From positions 1 through 49,721 of the forward strand of contig JAFWXL010000074.1 of the NCBI GenBank assembly GCA_017545905.1: a DNA stretch of 49,721 nucleotides. The letters run 5' to 3'. This stretch comes from Clostridia bacterium. GTDB lineage: Bacteria; Bacillota; Clostridia; Christensenellales; Aristaeellaceae. How positions within the stretch are numbered: position 1 is the stretch's first letter; every line of letters begins with the position of its first letter. The notes under the pieces were generated by a model, which saw only the letters and a list, made by a program, of their open reading frames with translations, was not told the origin of the DNA and did no database searches. A program made the position numbers and the translations under genes. Of the stretch, positions 15,224-23,733 are shown one piece after another.

Positions 15224-16320
15224 GAGGTTCTTTCGGACAGCATTTCAGGCTTACAATTTTTGGCGAATCCCACGGCGATGCGATCGGCATGGTCATCGAC
15301 GGCATCCCCGCAGGCACGCCCCTCGACGAGGCAGCCATTGCGCGCGATATGGCGCGCCGCGCGCCCGGTTTGGATCCCACGGCCACCAGCCGCAAGGAGC
15401 CCGACCGCGTCAGGATCGTCTCCGGTCTGTTTGAAGGCCGTGCGACAGGCACGCCTCTGTGCGGCCTGATTGAAAACACGAATACCCGTTCCGGCGACTA
15501 TGCCCAGCTGCGCGCAAAGATGCGCCCCGGCCATGCAGACTATGCCGGTCACGTCAAATACGGCGGATACAACGATCCGCGCGGCGGCGGCCATTTCTCC
15601 GGCCGCATCACAGCGCCGCTCGTCTTCGCCGGCGCTGTCGCGCGCCAGCTGCTCGCCGCCAAAGGCATCGCCATCGGCGCGCATATCGCTGCCATCGGCG
15701 ATATTGCGGATGATCCGCTCGACCCCGTTTGTATACGCGCAGATGCGCTGATCCGGCTTCAGCAGAGCCGCTTTCCGCTGCTCAATCCTGCGAAGGAAGC
15801 GCCCATGCGCGCGGCCGTCGAAGCGGCCAAGGCTGATCTGGACAGCGTCGGCGGCGTGATCGAATGTGCGGCTGTCGGCGTTCCTGCCGGCATCGGTTCG
15901 CCATTTTTCGGCAGTGTGGAGAGCGTCGTCAGCCAGCTGCTCTTTTCTGTGCCAGCCGTCAAGGCGGTGGAATTCGGCGACGGCATGGCGATCGCGCAAA
16001 AACGCGCCAGCGATGCAAACGACGCCATGCACTATGAGAACGGCTGCGTAACCTGCCTGACCAACCACAACGGCGGCGTCACCGGCGGCATCACCAATGG
16101 CATGCCCATCGTGCTGCGCGCAGCGGTCAAGCCCACGCCCTCCATCGCCCGGGTGCAGCAGACCGTCGATCTGATGACGGCCGAGAATACGACGCTTTCC
16201 ATCGCAGGCAGACACGATCCCTGCATCGTGCCGCGCGCCGTGGTCGTCATTGAGAGCGCGCTGGCCATCGCGCTGTGCGAGCTGATGATGGATAACGCTT
16301 CGACCAGAGCGATGCAGTAA
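15220..16320 (+). CDS. aroC: Chorismate synthase
   Basis: A 366-residue enzyme using reduced FMN to convert EPSP to chorismate. The start overlaps the aroA stop (ATGA), with GGGAGG upstream. The family signatures are GESHGDAIGMVIDGIPAG (about residues 15-32), RPGHADYAG (about 102-110), YNDPRGGGHFSGR (about 117-129) and the C-terminal RHDPCIVPRAVVVIESALA. Both catalytic histidines are present. Length is normal. There is no fused flavin reductase. Confidence 0.96.
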   Translation: MRGSFGQHFRLTIFGESHGDAIGMVIDGIPAGTPLDEAAIARDMARRAPGLDPTATSRKEPDRVRIVSGLFEGRATGTPLCGLIENTNTRSGDYAQLRAKMRPGHADYAGHVKYGGYNDPRGGGHFSGRITAPLVFAGAVARQLLAAKGIAIGAHIAAIGDIADDPLDPVCIRADALIRLQQSRFPLLNPAKEAPMRAAVEAAKADLDSVGGVIECAAVGVPAGIGSPFFGSVESVVSQLLFSVPAVKAVEFGDGMAIAQKRASDANDAMHYENGCVTCLTNHNGGVTGGITNGMPIVLRAAVKPTPSIARVQQTVDLMTAENTTLSIAGRHDPCIVPRAVVVIESALAIALCELMMDNASTRAMQ

Positions 16321-16352
16321 CGCCCATCAACCAAAAAAGTGAGGATACTCAT

Positions 16353-17453
16353 ATGAAGGATTTGAATCAGTGCCGTCAGGAGCTCGACGTCATCGATGCG
16401 CAGCTGGTCTGGCTGTTTGAAAAGCGCATGCAGGTCGTGCGCGACGTCGCCCTGTATAAGCATCACAACAACATGGATATCCTGGACAGCTCCCGCGAGC
16501 AGACCGTGCTCGAGAGCCGCGCAGCGCTGCTGCAGGAGGAAAGCCTCAAGCGTCCGCTCACAGATTACTTCCGCGAGCTGATGCGCCTGTCGCGCGAGGA
16601 GCAGCGCCGCTATCTGGATACGCTCAATCAGACGCAGGTCGTCGCCTATATGGGCGTGCCCGGCGCCTTCAGCGAGAGCGCAGTTGTCGGCTTTTTCGGC
16701 GAGAACTGCGAGCGCACGAGCTTCAAGACGTTTGAGGAGGTCTTCGCCGCCGTGGCGAACGGCTCCGTCAAATACGGCGTTCTCCCGGTAGAGAATTCCT
16801 CCTCCGGCTCGATCAATCTGGTTTATGATCTGCTGGGCCGCTATTCCTGCCATATCGTGGGCGAGCAGCTGGTGCGCGTGGAGCATTGCCTGCTGGGCGT
16901 GCCGGGCGCGAAGCTCGAGGACGTGAAGACCGTCTACAGCCACGAGCAGGGCTTTGCCCAGTGCCCCGTGTTCCTTGGCGAGCATCCCGACTGGGTCACA
17001 ACCCCCTATTTCAACACCGCCATTGCCGCCAGGCATGTCGCAGATCTGGGCGAAACATGCAACGCAGCCATCGCCTCCCGGCTTGCCGCAAAGCACTATG
17101 GGCTTGAGATCATTGTGCCGGACATCCATTCCTTCGACGGCAATCACACGCGCTTCATCGTCGTAAGCGCATCGCCCACGCCCATCGGCGTGCCGGATAA
17201 GGCGACCATCACGTTTGCCGTGCGCCATGAGCGCGGCTCGCTGATGCGTGCGCTCTCCTCCTTTGTCGCCATGGGCATGAACCTGACGCACATCGAATCC
17301 CGTCCGCTGCATGAGAGCAACTGGGAATATTGCTTCTATGTGGATCTGACCGGCAATATCGAGGAAAGCACCCTGCGCATCCTGATGGATTCCCTCGCCA
17401 AGGACTGCGAAAACTGCCGCCTGCTGGGCGCCTATAAGGCCGCCAGAGAATGA
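16353..17453 (+). CDS. pheA: Bifunctional chorismate mutase/prephenate dehydratase (P-protein)
   Basis: A 366-residue fusion for the phenylalanine branch. Residues 1-90 are an AroQ-type chorismate mutase (LDVIDAQLVWLFEKRM, then DYFRELMRLSRE). Residues about 97-275 are prephenate dehydratase (VAYMGVPGAFSESAV, GVLPVENSSSGSI, IPDI-like VPDIHSF and the catalytic NHTRFIVV). Residues about 285-360 are the regulatory ACT domain (ERGSLMRALSSFVAMGMNLT followed by IESRPL), which in known enzymes binds Phe for feedback. It starts 32 nt after aroC, with AAAGTGAGGA upstream. Confidence 0.95.
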   Translation: MKDLNQCRQELDVIDAQLVWLFEKRMQVVRDVALYKHHNNMDILDSSREQTVLESRAALLQEESLKRPLTDYFRELMRLSREEQRRYLDTLNQTQVVAYMGVPGAFSESAVVGFFGENCERTSFKTFEEVFAAVANGSVKYGVLPVENSSSGSINLVYDLLGRYSCHIVGEQLVRVEHCLLGVPGAKLEDVKTVYSHEQGFAQCPVFLGEHPDWVTTPYFNTAIAARHVADLGETCNAAIASRLAAKHYGLEIIVPDIHSFDGNHTRFIVVSASPTPIGVPDKATITFAVRHERGSLMRALSSFVAMGMNLTHIESRPLHESNWEYCFYVDLTGNIEESTLRILMDSLAKDCENCRLLGAYKAARE

Positions 17454-17468
17454 TCAAGGAGCACACGT

Positions 17469-17981
17469 ATGCGTAAACACATTTTCCTCATCGGCATGAT
17501 GGGCTGCGGCAAGAGCACCATAGGCCGTCTGCTCAGCGGGCATCTTGGCTGCCGCTTTGCGGATCTGGACGAGGAGATCGTCCGCTACGAAGAGCGCTCC
17601 ATCCCCGAAATATTTGCCGACGTCGGCGACGCAGGATTTCGCCACTGTGAAACGGCGGCGCTTCGATGCGTGATCGACGAGGATCCCTGCATCGTCGCCA
17701 CCGGCGGCGGTATCGTCACCCGCGAGGAAAACATCGCCCTCATGCGAAAGGCCGGTCTGGTCATCTGGCTCAACCGGCCGCTTGAGGACATGATCGCAGA
17801 CGTGCGTCAGGATACGCGGCCCAATCTTACCGGCGACAAGCAGGAGCGCATGCGCACGCTCTTTGCCGCCCGCAAGCCGCTCTATGAGCGCGCAGCGCAC
17901 ATCGTCTTCAGCAATCATCTGCCCGCCGGGCAAAGCGCGGCGCTGCTGGCCGAGCTGATTGCCGGGCATCATCTCGCCTGA
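17469..17981 (+). CDS. aroK: Shikimate kinase
   Basis: A 170-residue P-loop kinase phosphorylating shikimate with ATP. The Walker A GMMGCGKST is at residues 9-17. The shikimate-binding Asp is in FADLDEEI, and the substrate loop is VATGGGIV. The lid arginine is in RQDTRPNL, and the adenine region is RKPLYERAA. AAGGAGC lies upstream of the ATG. It is the last gene of the aro operon; aroD and aroE are not present in the window and must lie elsewhere. Confidence 0.95.
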   Translation: MRKHIFLIGMMGCGKSTIGRLLSGHLGCRFADLDEEIVRYEERSIPEIFADVGDAGFRHCETAALRCVIDEDPCIVATGGGIVTREENIALMRKAGLVIWLNRPLEDMIADVRQDTRPNLTGDKQERMRTLFAARKPLYERAAHIVFSNHLPAGQSAALLAELIAGHHLA

Positions 17982-17999
17982 GTATTGCATAAACGCCAA

Positions 18000-18030
18000 A
18001 ATCCCCATGACCGCACGGGTCATGGGGATT
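18000..18030. terminator. Bidirectional terminator after the aro operon
   Basis: AATCCCCATGACC with GGTCATGGGGATT (18000-18012, 18018-18030), a very stable 13-bp stem. T-tracts are modest on both sides. It lies between convergent aroK and the C39-like gene. Confidence 0.75.
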
Positions 18031-18044
18031 CATCTGTTTTGCTT

Positions 18045-19028
18045 TCATTGGGCGGCGATCATCAGCACGCCCGGTCCGTAGAGGATCAGCGGCTCAAGGA
18101 TCTGCGCCCTGATCTCCCTGTCTGCTGCAGTCCACGCCGCGCCGTCTTTCAGGGACAGGCGGATCACCGTCTCGCGGATGCGCGCCCCCTCAAACGTGCG
18201 GCTGAATTCCGAGTCCTCCTGCGTAAATGGATACGCGCCGCGCAGCACGTAGTCAAGACCGCTGGGTTCGCCCTCCAGCGCGCGCGGCAGAGAATCCAGC
18301 ACATACATGCGCCCTTCCTGCACAAATGTGCCCACATGGAACAGAATCGTCAGGTAGTGTCCGTTTTTGCCCAGCCGCAGCGGCGTTCTGGATTTTTCCA
18401 CGCCCACACCAACATTGGCAAGGCATACGATAGCCTCGTCCATGCCCGCCGCATGCAGCACGTCAATCTGCTCCAGCAGTGCCGTCCAGTCCGGATGCAC
18501 CGTCATGCGCGATGCAAGCACGAAGGGCGGAGCTGTCTTAGCGAGGAATGCCTCCAGTTCAGCGGTATCCATCTGCTTCATTTCAGCGGCCGTCTGTCCG
18601 GGATACACGCCGATTGTCTCCGCCAGATGCGGATATTCCTCCTGCTCTGCCGCCCGCTCTGCGGGATCGAGCAGCAGCTTCAGCCGGGTCAGCTCAATCC
18701 TGTCCTTTCCATGATGATAGGGCAGCTCCAGCAGTCTGGTCGATTCCTTAACCACACCCGCAGCCGTCTGTTCATCCTCGATGCCAAAGGATGCGATCAC
18801 TGCATTGGCGACGCTCAGCGGCTGACAGCCGCGTCCTCTGATATAGCCGTTATTGTATTTGATACCCTCAAACGCCTCATCCTGCTGGGACATGATATGC
18901 AGCCGCTGCACCATCGCATCAACGGGATCATCAAGCAGAGGGCGCAAATTCTCCTGCGCCAGAGCGCCGCATGCCATGAGCATCATCAGCGCTGCGCAAA
19001 ACACAAGCCGTCTCATCCGTATGTTCAT
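18045..19028 (-). CDS. Secreted C39-like (papain-fold) protein
   Basis: A 327-residue protein from ATG 19028 (AGAAGG just upstream; ATG 19016 is an alternative) with a signal peptide (hydrophobic residues 7-24, ending ACGALAQ). The core resembles C39-like cysteine peptidases: IRGRGCQPLSVANAV puts the candidate nucleophile at Cys68, KNGHYLTILF gives His224, and YVLDSLPRA gives Asp245. The substrate is unknown. A non-peptidase role such as transglutaminase-like activity is possible, because only the fold signature is clear. It is the last gene of a three-gene envelope operon. Confidence 0.65.
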   Translation of the reverse strand: MNIRMRRLVFCAALMMLMACGALAQENLRPLLDDPVDAMVQRLHIMSQQDEAFEGIKYNNGYIRGRGCQPLSVANAVIASFGIEDEQTAAGVVKESTRLLELPYHHGKDRIELTRLKLLLDPAERAAEQEEYPHLAETIGVYPGQTAAEMKQMDTAELEAFLAKTAPPFVLASRMTVHPDWTALLEQIDVLHAAGMDEAIVCLANVGVGVEKSRTPLRLGKNGHYLTILFHVGTFVQEGRMYVLDSLPRALEGEPSGLDYVLRGAYPFTQEDSEFSRTFEGARIRETVIRLSLKDGAAWTAADREIRAQILEPLILYGPGVLMIAAQ

Positions 19029-19053
19029 TCCTTCTCTTCTTTGCCAGTGTGTA

Positions 19054-19650
19054 TCAGCGATGCCCGGTAAAACGCTTTTTTCTGGGCGGATGATACAGCT
19101 GCACATGACTGAATGCCTCGCGCGCATGGTGCTTCATGCTTCTGTAGTGCTCGGGCAGCATCTGCATCCAGCCGCGCGGGAATACGTAGCTGACCACCAG
19201 CGCAATCAGCACGCCCACCGCCGTATCAAAGACGCGGTTCATCGCATAGTCAATATACGTTGCCGCCGGCGTATTGAACAGCAGGATGCACAGCACGACG
19301 CCGCCCGGCTGCACGCCGCCCACCCAGAATGCCTGACAGGCTACGATCAGGATGATCGTGCCGACAAAGACCAGCGGCACCAGCAGCAGCGTATGATGGC
19401 CGTCCGGCACAAACACCAGATACAGCCTGAACAGCAGAATGCCCACCACGCCGCCGATGATCGTGCCGAACAGGCGGTTGCCGCCGTTCTTGCGCGCATC
19501 TTCAAGATTGTATCCCATGCCGAAGATCACGCCGATACACGCAAACGCAGGGCTTCTGCCCACAAAATAATACATCATTGCACACAGCGCCACGGCAAGC
19601 GCCGTCTTGAATGTGCGCATACCCACGCCGTGAATTCTCAGGGGTTCCAT
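19054..19650 (-). CDS. Aromatic acid exporter/FUSC-like membrane protein
   Basis: The protein has 198 residues from ATG 19650, chosen for GGGAGG 6 nt upstream. Four or five hydrophobic helices occupy residues 10-160 (for example FKTALAVALCAMMYYFVG, TIIGGVVGILLFRLYLVFV, TAVGVLIALVVSYVF), with a short basic cytoplasmic tail. The N-terminal RTFKTALAVALC and RLFGTIIGGVVG segments match the ArAE/FUSC family. Those proteins include aromatic acid exporters and proteins of unknown role. It is in an envelope operon, 41 nt after the L,D-transpeptidase gene. The nearby aro operon is suggestive only. Confidence 0.75.
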   Translation of the reverse strand: MEPLRIHGVGMRTFKTALAVALCAMMYYFVGRSPAFACIGVIFGMGYNLEDARKNGGNRLFGTIIGGVVGILLFRLYLVFVPDGHHTLLLVPLVFVGTIILIVACQAFWVGGVQPGGVVLCILLFNTPAATYIDYAMNRVFDTAVGVLIALVVSYVFPRGWMQMLPEHYRSMKHHAREAFSHVQLYHPPRKKRFTGHR

Positions 19651-19691
19651 TGAAATGCCTCCCAGCTTCTCTTCTGTGTCCATGCCTGCGT

Positions 19692-21620
19692 TCAGGGCGC
19701 CTGCAGCCCCAGTTCCTCATATGCCTGATCGATCACTGCGTTCCACGTGGCCACCTTTTCCGGTCTCTCGGGCGCCTGGCAGCTCGAGCATGGCTGCAGC
19801 GCCGTATACGGATAGCGCGCCAGCATGGAATACTTGATTTCCGTAAGCGGCAGATAACGGCTCTTCACGCCCGGACAGTACTGATCGGCATGAAATTTCT
19901 CGCCGCCGTTGGGATTATAGTACATGGAAGCGGACGCCTCCGTCTCCTTGAGCTTGCGTCCGTCGTCATCCCAGATGATGATCTTGATATTCTTCACATC
20001 CCGAAGATTGCGCCAGATCCACGTATGATTGTAGCCGTCCTCGTTCTCCTTGCGCTGCACGCGGATGCAGCCGTGGGATGCGCGCGTTCCCAGCGCGCTT
20101 TCGCACACGCTGAAATCACCCGTTCCGTCCGGATTCACGCCCACGTTTTCCCCGTAGTAAACCTCGGGCACCATGTGCAGCAGATCGCCGCCGTTGAAGC
20201 GGATCGCCTGATCACACCAGAGATTGCCCGACCAGAAACCGCCTGTCGGGCTGATGAGCAGAAACTCACCGGACGCCGTCTCGCAGTAGTCCTCGTTCTG
20301 CCCCTTCGTGGTACCGGTGGAGACGAGCAGCTCGGTGACGAGCTTGCCCTCTTTATACAGATACAGGCGCTGCGTACGCTTATCGATGATCATGCCCCAT
20401 GTCTGATTGGGCGTAACGGTTCTGAGCCTGCCGGGGCGCACCCAGCCCTCCTCCAGCTCATCATAGTCGTTATACGCCTGAATCCTGCTCCAGCCGTCCT
20501 GCTCTTCCAAAACACGAACGGCGACGGATTCGCCGAAGAAGAATCCCCGGTGCGCATCCGTCGTCTTTCTGTTGCCGTTCGGGCCGTCGGAAAGGTAGAC
20601 CTTTTCCTTCTGGTCCACATTCAGCACGGTGATATCTGCCATCAGGCGGTTCCATGCCGTCTCCTCGTCATAGGGATCAAATTCGCCGAACCAATTTGCC
20701 GCAATGGCCTGCTTGGCCGTCTCCAGCATGGCGGCGGCTTCTTTCTCGGCCTTCTGCCGCGCCTTTTCTCCGGCTTCCCTTCGGATCTGCTCAATCTCGT
20801 CGGCAATCGCGTTGAGCGTCTCACAATCAGCCACGCCGGTCACGGTAAGGCCGCGCTTTTTCTGATAGTTCTTTGTCGCCGTCTCGGTGCCCTTGCCGAA
20901 CTTGCCCGCCGGCTCGTCGTCGTAGAAGCCCAGCTCAATCAGGTTTTTCTGAAAGGCAACGACCTCCTCGCCCTGCGAACCCATCTTCAGCGCCGTGCCA
21001 ACCAGACCGCCCTCGCGCACGCCATATCCGCGGATAGACGGATCGTCCAGACGATAGGTATAGCGGCGCACCTCGGTGGGCGTCGGGCCAATTTCATGGT
21101 TATTGCCCTCGATGGTATGCACCAGATACGTGCCGTCCGCATCCTGCGTCACAAATTCGACGATGCCCACGTGATCCAGCCGGTTATACTTATACCATTC
21201 GATGTAAATCAGATCGCCGCGCTGGGGAATATACGGCCTGTCTGCCACGCTCACGCCGTCGGCAAGGTAAAACTGGCCTTCCTCGCCCCTGAGGCCGCCG
21301 TTCACGGTGATATAGCGGCCGCGCTCCTTGAACCATGCCGCGCCGTCCGCGCAGCTGGTCTGCAGCGGATAATCATTGCCCAGCATGTTCGCGCCATAGA
21401 CCTCGTCCGCGCGCGCGACACACCACGACACGAACTCTGAGCACCACTCGCCGTAGGCTTTTCCGCCCCACTCGCCATATTTGCTGTAGCCGCCTTTTGT
21501 GGCGGTATAGCCCAGCTCGCTGACGGCAGCGTTGAGCAGCATTTCCGCCTGCTGATCCGCCAGAGCACCCACGCCCAGCAGCATCGCAAGCATCACAAAC
21601 AGCGCCGTGATTTTCTTCAT
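19692..21620 (-). CDS. Secreted CHAP amidase and L,D-transpeptidase fusion
   Basis: The protein has 642 residues from ATG 21620 (AAAGGA upstream), with a signal peptide at residues 1-22. A CHAP-like domain (about 45-200) has candidate catalytic Cys60 in YGEWCSEFVSW and His150 in LDHVGIVEF. A peptidoglycan-binding domain (about 206-270, MGSQGEEVVAFQKNL) follows, then a coiled coil (273-305), an SH3-like stretch (330-400) and a YkuD L,D-transpeptidase (about 405-550) with the active-site motif SHGCIR at 515-520. The C-terminal 75 residues contain a His/Cys cluster (HADQYCPG, CSSC). It would cut and cross-link peptidoglycan outside the membrane. It heads the envelope operon. Confidence 0.88.
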   Translation of the reverse strand: MKKITALFVMLAMLLGVGALADQQAEMLLNAAVSELGYTATKGGYSKYGEWGGKAYGEWCSEFVSWCVARADEVYGANMLGNDYPLQTSCADGAAWFKERGRYITVNGGLRGEEGQFYLADGVSVADRPYIPQRGDLIYIEWYKYNRLDHVGIVEFVTQDADGTYLVHTIEGNNHEIGPTPTEVRRYTYRLDDPSIRGYGVREGGLVGTALKMGSQGEEVVAFQKNLIELGFYDDEPAGKFGKGTETATKNYQKKRGLTVTGVADCETLNAIADEIEQIRREAGEKARQKAEKEAAAMLETAKQAIAANWFGEFDPYDEETAWNRLMADITVLNVDQKEKVYLSDGPNGNRKTTDAHRGFFFGESVAVRVLEEQDGWSRIQAYNDYDELEEGWVRPGRLRTVTPNQTWGMIIDKRTQRLYLYKEGKLVTELLVSTGTTKGQNEDYCETASGEFLLISPTGGFWSGNLWCDQAIRFNGGDLLHMVPEVYYGENVGVNPDGTGDFSVCESALGTRASHGCIRVQRKENEDGYNHTWIWRNLRDVKNIKIIIWDDDGRKLKETEASASMYYNPNGGEKFHADQYCPGVKSRYLPLTEIKYSMLARYPYTALQPCSSCQAPERPEKVATWNAVIDQAYEELGLQAP

Positions 21621-21664
21621 CGATGTTTTTCCTTTCAGCCGTTTTATATATAAGACGCATGAAC

Positions 21665-21740
21665 TCGGGGATTTCATCCCCGAACCCCTGACCAGGGACA
21701 CCGTCCCTGGACCCTTCTTCGCTTCGCGCCTGTTTTAAGC
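21665..21740. repeat. Dispersed palindromic repeat, copy 2
   Basis: TCGGGGATTTCATCCCCGA (21665-21683) and CCAGGGACACCGTCCCTGG (21692-21710) are followed by ACCCTTCTTCGCTTCGCGCC and TGTTTTAA. It is the cleanest copy in the window. Confidence 0.8.
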
Positions 21741-21772
21741 CGCTGTGCAGGGGTGGATATGATCCGCCCGCA

Positions 21773-22486
21773 TTATAGGATGATTTCTCCCTCGTGCGCC
21801 CAGACCGCCTCATCAAACCCGCGCCACGGCGCCTTATCCCTGGGCGGCATCGCAGTAAAGTGCATCTCTTCTTTCTTTGTGGGATGCACCATCCCCAGAT
21901 GCGCGCCCCACAGCGCGATCTGCTCGCCGGGCTTTCCGCCTCCATAGCGGGCATCGCCCCAGATCGGGCAGCCGCTATGGCTAAGCTGCACGCGGATCTG
22001 ATGTGATCTGCCGGTAAATAGCTTCACCCGCAGCAGCGAAAGTCCGCCGCCCTCTCCAGCCTTTTGGTAGACCAGCTTTGCGTCCTTTGCCCCGGGCGTA
22101 TTCGCCGCCACCGCGCGCACGGTGTTTGTCTTCTCGTCCTTGAGCAGATAATCATTGAGTTCTGCGGTCTCTTTTGCCTCTCCGCGCACGGCTGCGACGT
22201 ACTGGCGCGCAAGCGTCTTCTTTCTCACCTGCTCGCTTAAGCGATCCGCCGCCTTGCTCGTGCGCGCCAGCACAACAAGACCGCCCACAGGACGGTCAAG
22301 CCGGTGCACAAGGCCCAGATATACTGCGCCCGGCTTCTGATATTTCTCTGCGATATACTGCTTCATCACAGAATGCAGGTCCGCATCGCCGGATGCGTCC
22401 GCCTGCGTGGGCATATTCGGGGGCTTGACGACCACGAGCAGATGATTATCCTCGTAGACGATCCCGACGCCGTGATACATGTCCAT
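21773..22486 (-). CDS. RluA-family rRNA/tRNA pseudouridine synthase
   Basis: The protein has 237 residues from ATG 22486 (TTGGAG 5 nt upstream). The catalytic motif LGLVHRLDRPVGGLVVL contains the invariant Asp, and the C-terminal RSHQIRVQLSHSGCPIWGD is the second family signature. There is no S4 domain, so it is a minimal RluA/RluC-type enzyme isomerising uridine in rRNA or tRNA. The target site is unknown. It reads in the same direction as the methyltransferase gene, separated by about 190 nt of repeat DNA. Confidence 0.92.
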   Translation of the reverse strand: MDMYHGVGIVYEDNHLLVVVKPPNMPTQADASGDADLHSVMKQYIAEKYQKPGAVYLGLVHRLDRPVGGLVVLARTSKAADRLSEQVRKKTLARQYVAAVRGEAKETAELNDYLLKDEKTNTVRAVAANTPGAKDAKLVYQKAGEGGGLSLLRVKLFTGRSHQIRVQLSHSGCPIWGDARYGGGKPGEQIALWGAHLGMVHPTKKEEMHFTAMPPRDKAPWRGFDEAVWAHEGEIIL

Positions 22487-22509
22487 AGTTTCTCCAATTG
22501 AGGGGTACG

Positions 22510-22660
22510 TTGAGGCTGCCGCCTCAAACTCCGCCCAGGGCCATCGTCCCTGGACCCTTCTTCTCTTCGCGGCGGACAAAAGAAAGCTTACTTCTGCTTC
22601 CGGGAAACGTAATAGTCGCGCTAGCGCTCCTTTACGTTTCCGAGCTCCGATTCGCTGTTT
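22510..22660. repeat. Dispersed palindromic repeat, copy 3
   Basis: TTGAGGC-TGCC-GCCTCAA (22510-22527) and CCAGGGCC-ATC-GTCCCTGG (22535-22553) are followed by the CCCTTCTTCTCTTCGCGGCG tail. A further inverted repeat, GGAAACGTAA with TTACGTTTCC (22603-22612, 22632-22641), follows. The last part shares a TAGTCGCG motif with copy 5. Confidence 0.7.
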
Positions 22661-22676
22661 CGCCCACTGGGCGCGC

Positions 22677-23558
22677 TCATCTCCGCTCCCAGCGTCCGCT
22701 CGTGCCGCAGGGCAGCACGCCGCCGGCAGAAACCGGCAGGCACAGTTCGTCCGCCTTCACCTCGCCGCCGAAGCGGGAGGTCACGCACATATCGACCATA
22801 TTCCCTAAAACACTCGCCTGGAATCCGGTCGTATAGCCATTGAGCAGGAAAAACAGCGGCTCCTCGCAAAGCGCCTCGCTCGCCGCCTTCACCAGGCCGT
22901 ACAGCTCGTTTTCCAGTTTCCATACCTCGCCGCCCGGGCCGCGTCCATAGCTGGGCGGGTCCATCAGGATGCCGTCATAAAAATGACCGCGCCGCGCTTC
23001 GCGCTGCACAAATTTGAGTGCATCGTCCACGATCCAGCGCGTGCTCTCCTCCGGCAGGCGGCACAACTCGCGGTTTTCCCGCGCCCACTGCACCATGCCC
23101 TTCGCCGCATCGCAATGGCAAACCTGCGCGCCGGCCGCCGCACAGGCCATCGTCGCGCCGCCGGTATAGGCAAAGAGATTGAGCACCTTGACGTCGCGGC
23201 CCTCGGCCTTTCGCTGCTTCACCAGCGCGTTCATCCAGTCCCAGTTGGCCGCCTGCTCCGGGAAAAGACCCGTATGCTTGAAGCCCGTGGGACGGACATA
23301 GAACTTGAGCGCATCGCCGTTGCAGTTGTAGTTCACTTCCCAGCGTTCGGGCAGCCTGTCAAAGAATTCCCAGCTGCCGCCGCCCTTCTCGCTGCGGTGA
23401 TAGTGCGCCTGCGCCTGACGCCAGAGCTTGGAATCGCGCGCCGGCCAGATGGCCTGCGGGTCCGGGCGGCGAAGATACACATCGCCCCAGCGCTCCAGCT
23501 TCTCGCCGCTGCCGCAGTCGAGAACCTCGTAATCCTGCCATTTATCTGCAATAAACAT
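22677..23558 (-). CDS. SAM-dependent rRNA methyltransferase, RlmI/RlmK-like
   Basis: The protein has 293 residues, with GAGGG upstream of the ATG. The Rossmann methyltransferase core has motif I VLNLFAYTGGATMACAAAGA (about residues 124-143), the acidic strand-2 end CHCDAAKGMVQWARENRE, and motif IV MDPPSYGRGP, the family's DPPSY signature. An N-terminal segment of about 110 residues replaces the PUA domain of RlmI. COG1092-type enzymes make m5C or m7G in 23S rRNA; the target here is not known. Confidence 0.88.
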   Translation of the reverse strand: MFIADKWQDYEVLDCGSGEKLERWGDVYLRRPDPQAIWPARDSKLWRQAQAHYHRSEKGGGSWEFFDRLPERWEVNYNCNGDALKFYVRPTGFKHTGLFPEQAANWDWMNALVKQRKAEGRDVKVLNLFAYTGGATMACAAAGAQVCHCDAAKGMVQWARENRELCRLPEESTRWIVDDALKFVQREARRGHFYDGILMDPPSYGRGPGGEVWKLENELYGLVKAASEALCEEPLFFLLNGYTTGFQASVLGNMVDMCVTSRFGGEVKADELCLPVSAGGVLPCGTSGRWERR

Positions 23559-23591
23559 GGGGTTCCCTCACTTTGAATTCATTGCACCAAA

Positions 23592-23711
23592 GACCTCATT
23601 CGTCATGCCTTCGGCATGCCACCTTCCCCATAGGGGAAGGCTCGTTTTCTCCACCATATCAGGCTTCCCCTATGGGGAAGCTGTCGCGGCGCAGCCGTGA
23701 CTGATGAGGTC
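23592..23711. mobile_element. MITE-like inverted-repeat element, about 120 bp
   Basis: Terminal inverted repeats GACCTCATTCGTCATGCC (from 23592) and its partner ending TGATGAGGTC at 23711 match at most of 18 positions. The inside carries two CTTCCCC(A/T)TAGGGGAAG-type palindromes. It has no coding capacity. Similar elements are common in genomes of gut Firmicutes, to my knowledge. It separates the GH4-like gene from the methyltransferase gene. Confidence 0.75.
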
Positions 23712-23733
23712 CCCGCCCGCAGGCGGTCACCTC

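Noticed and set aside
23592-23711. CRISPR or tRNA-like structure
   Set aside because: There is only one inverted-repeat unit, with no spacers and no cloverleaf. A MITE-like element fits better.
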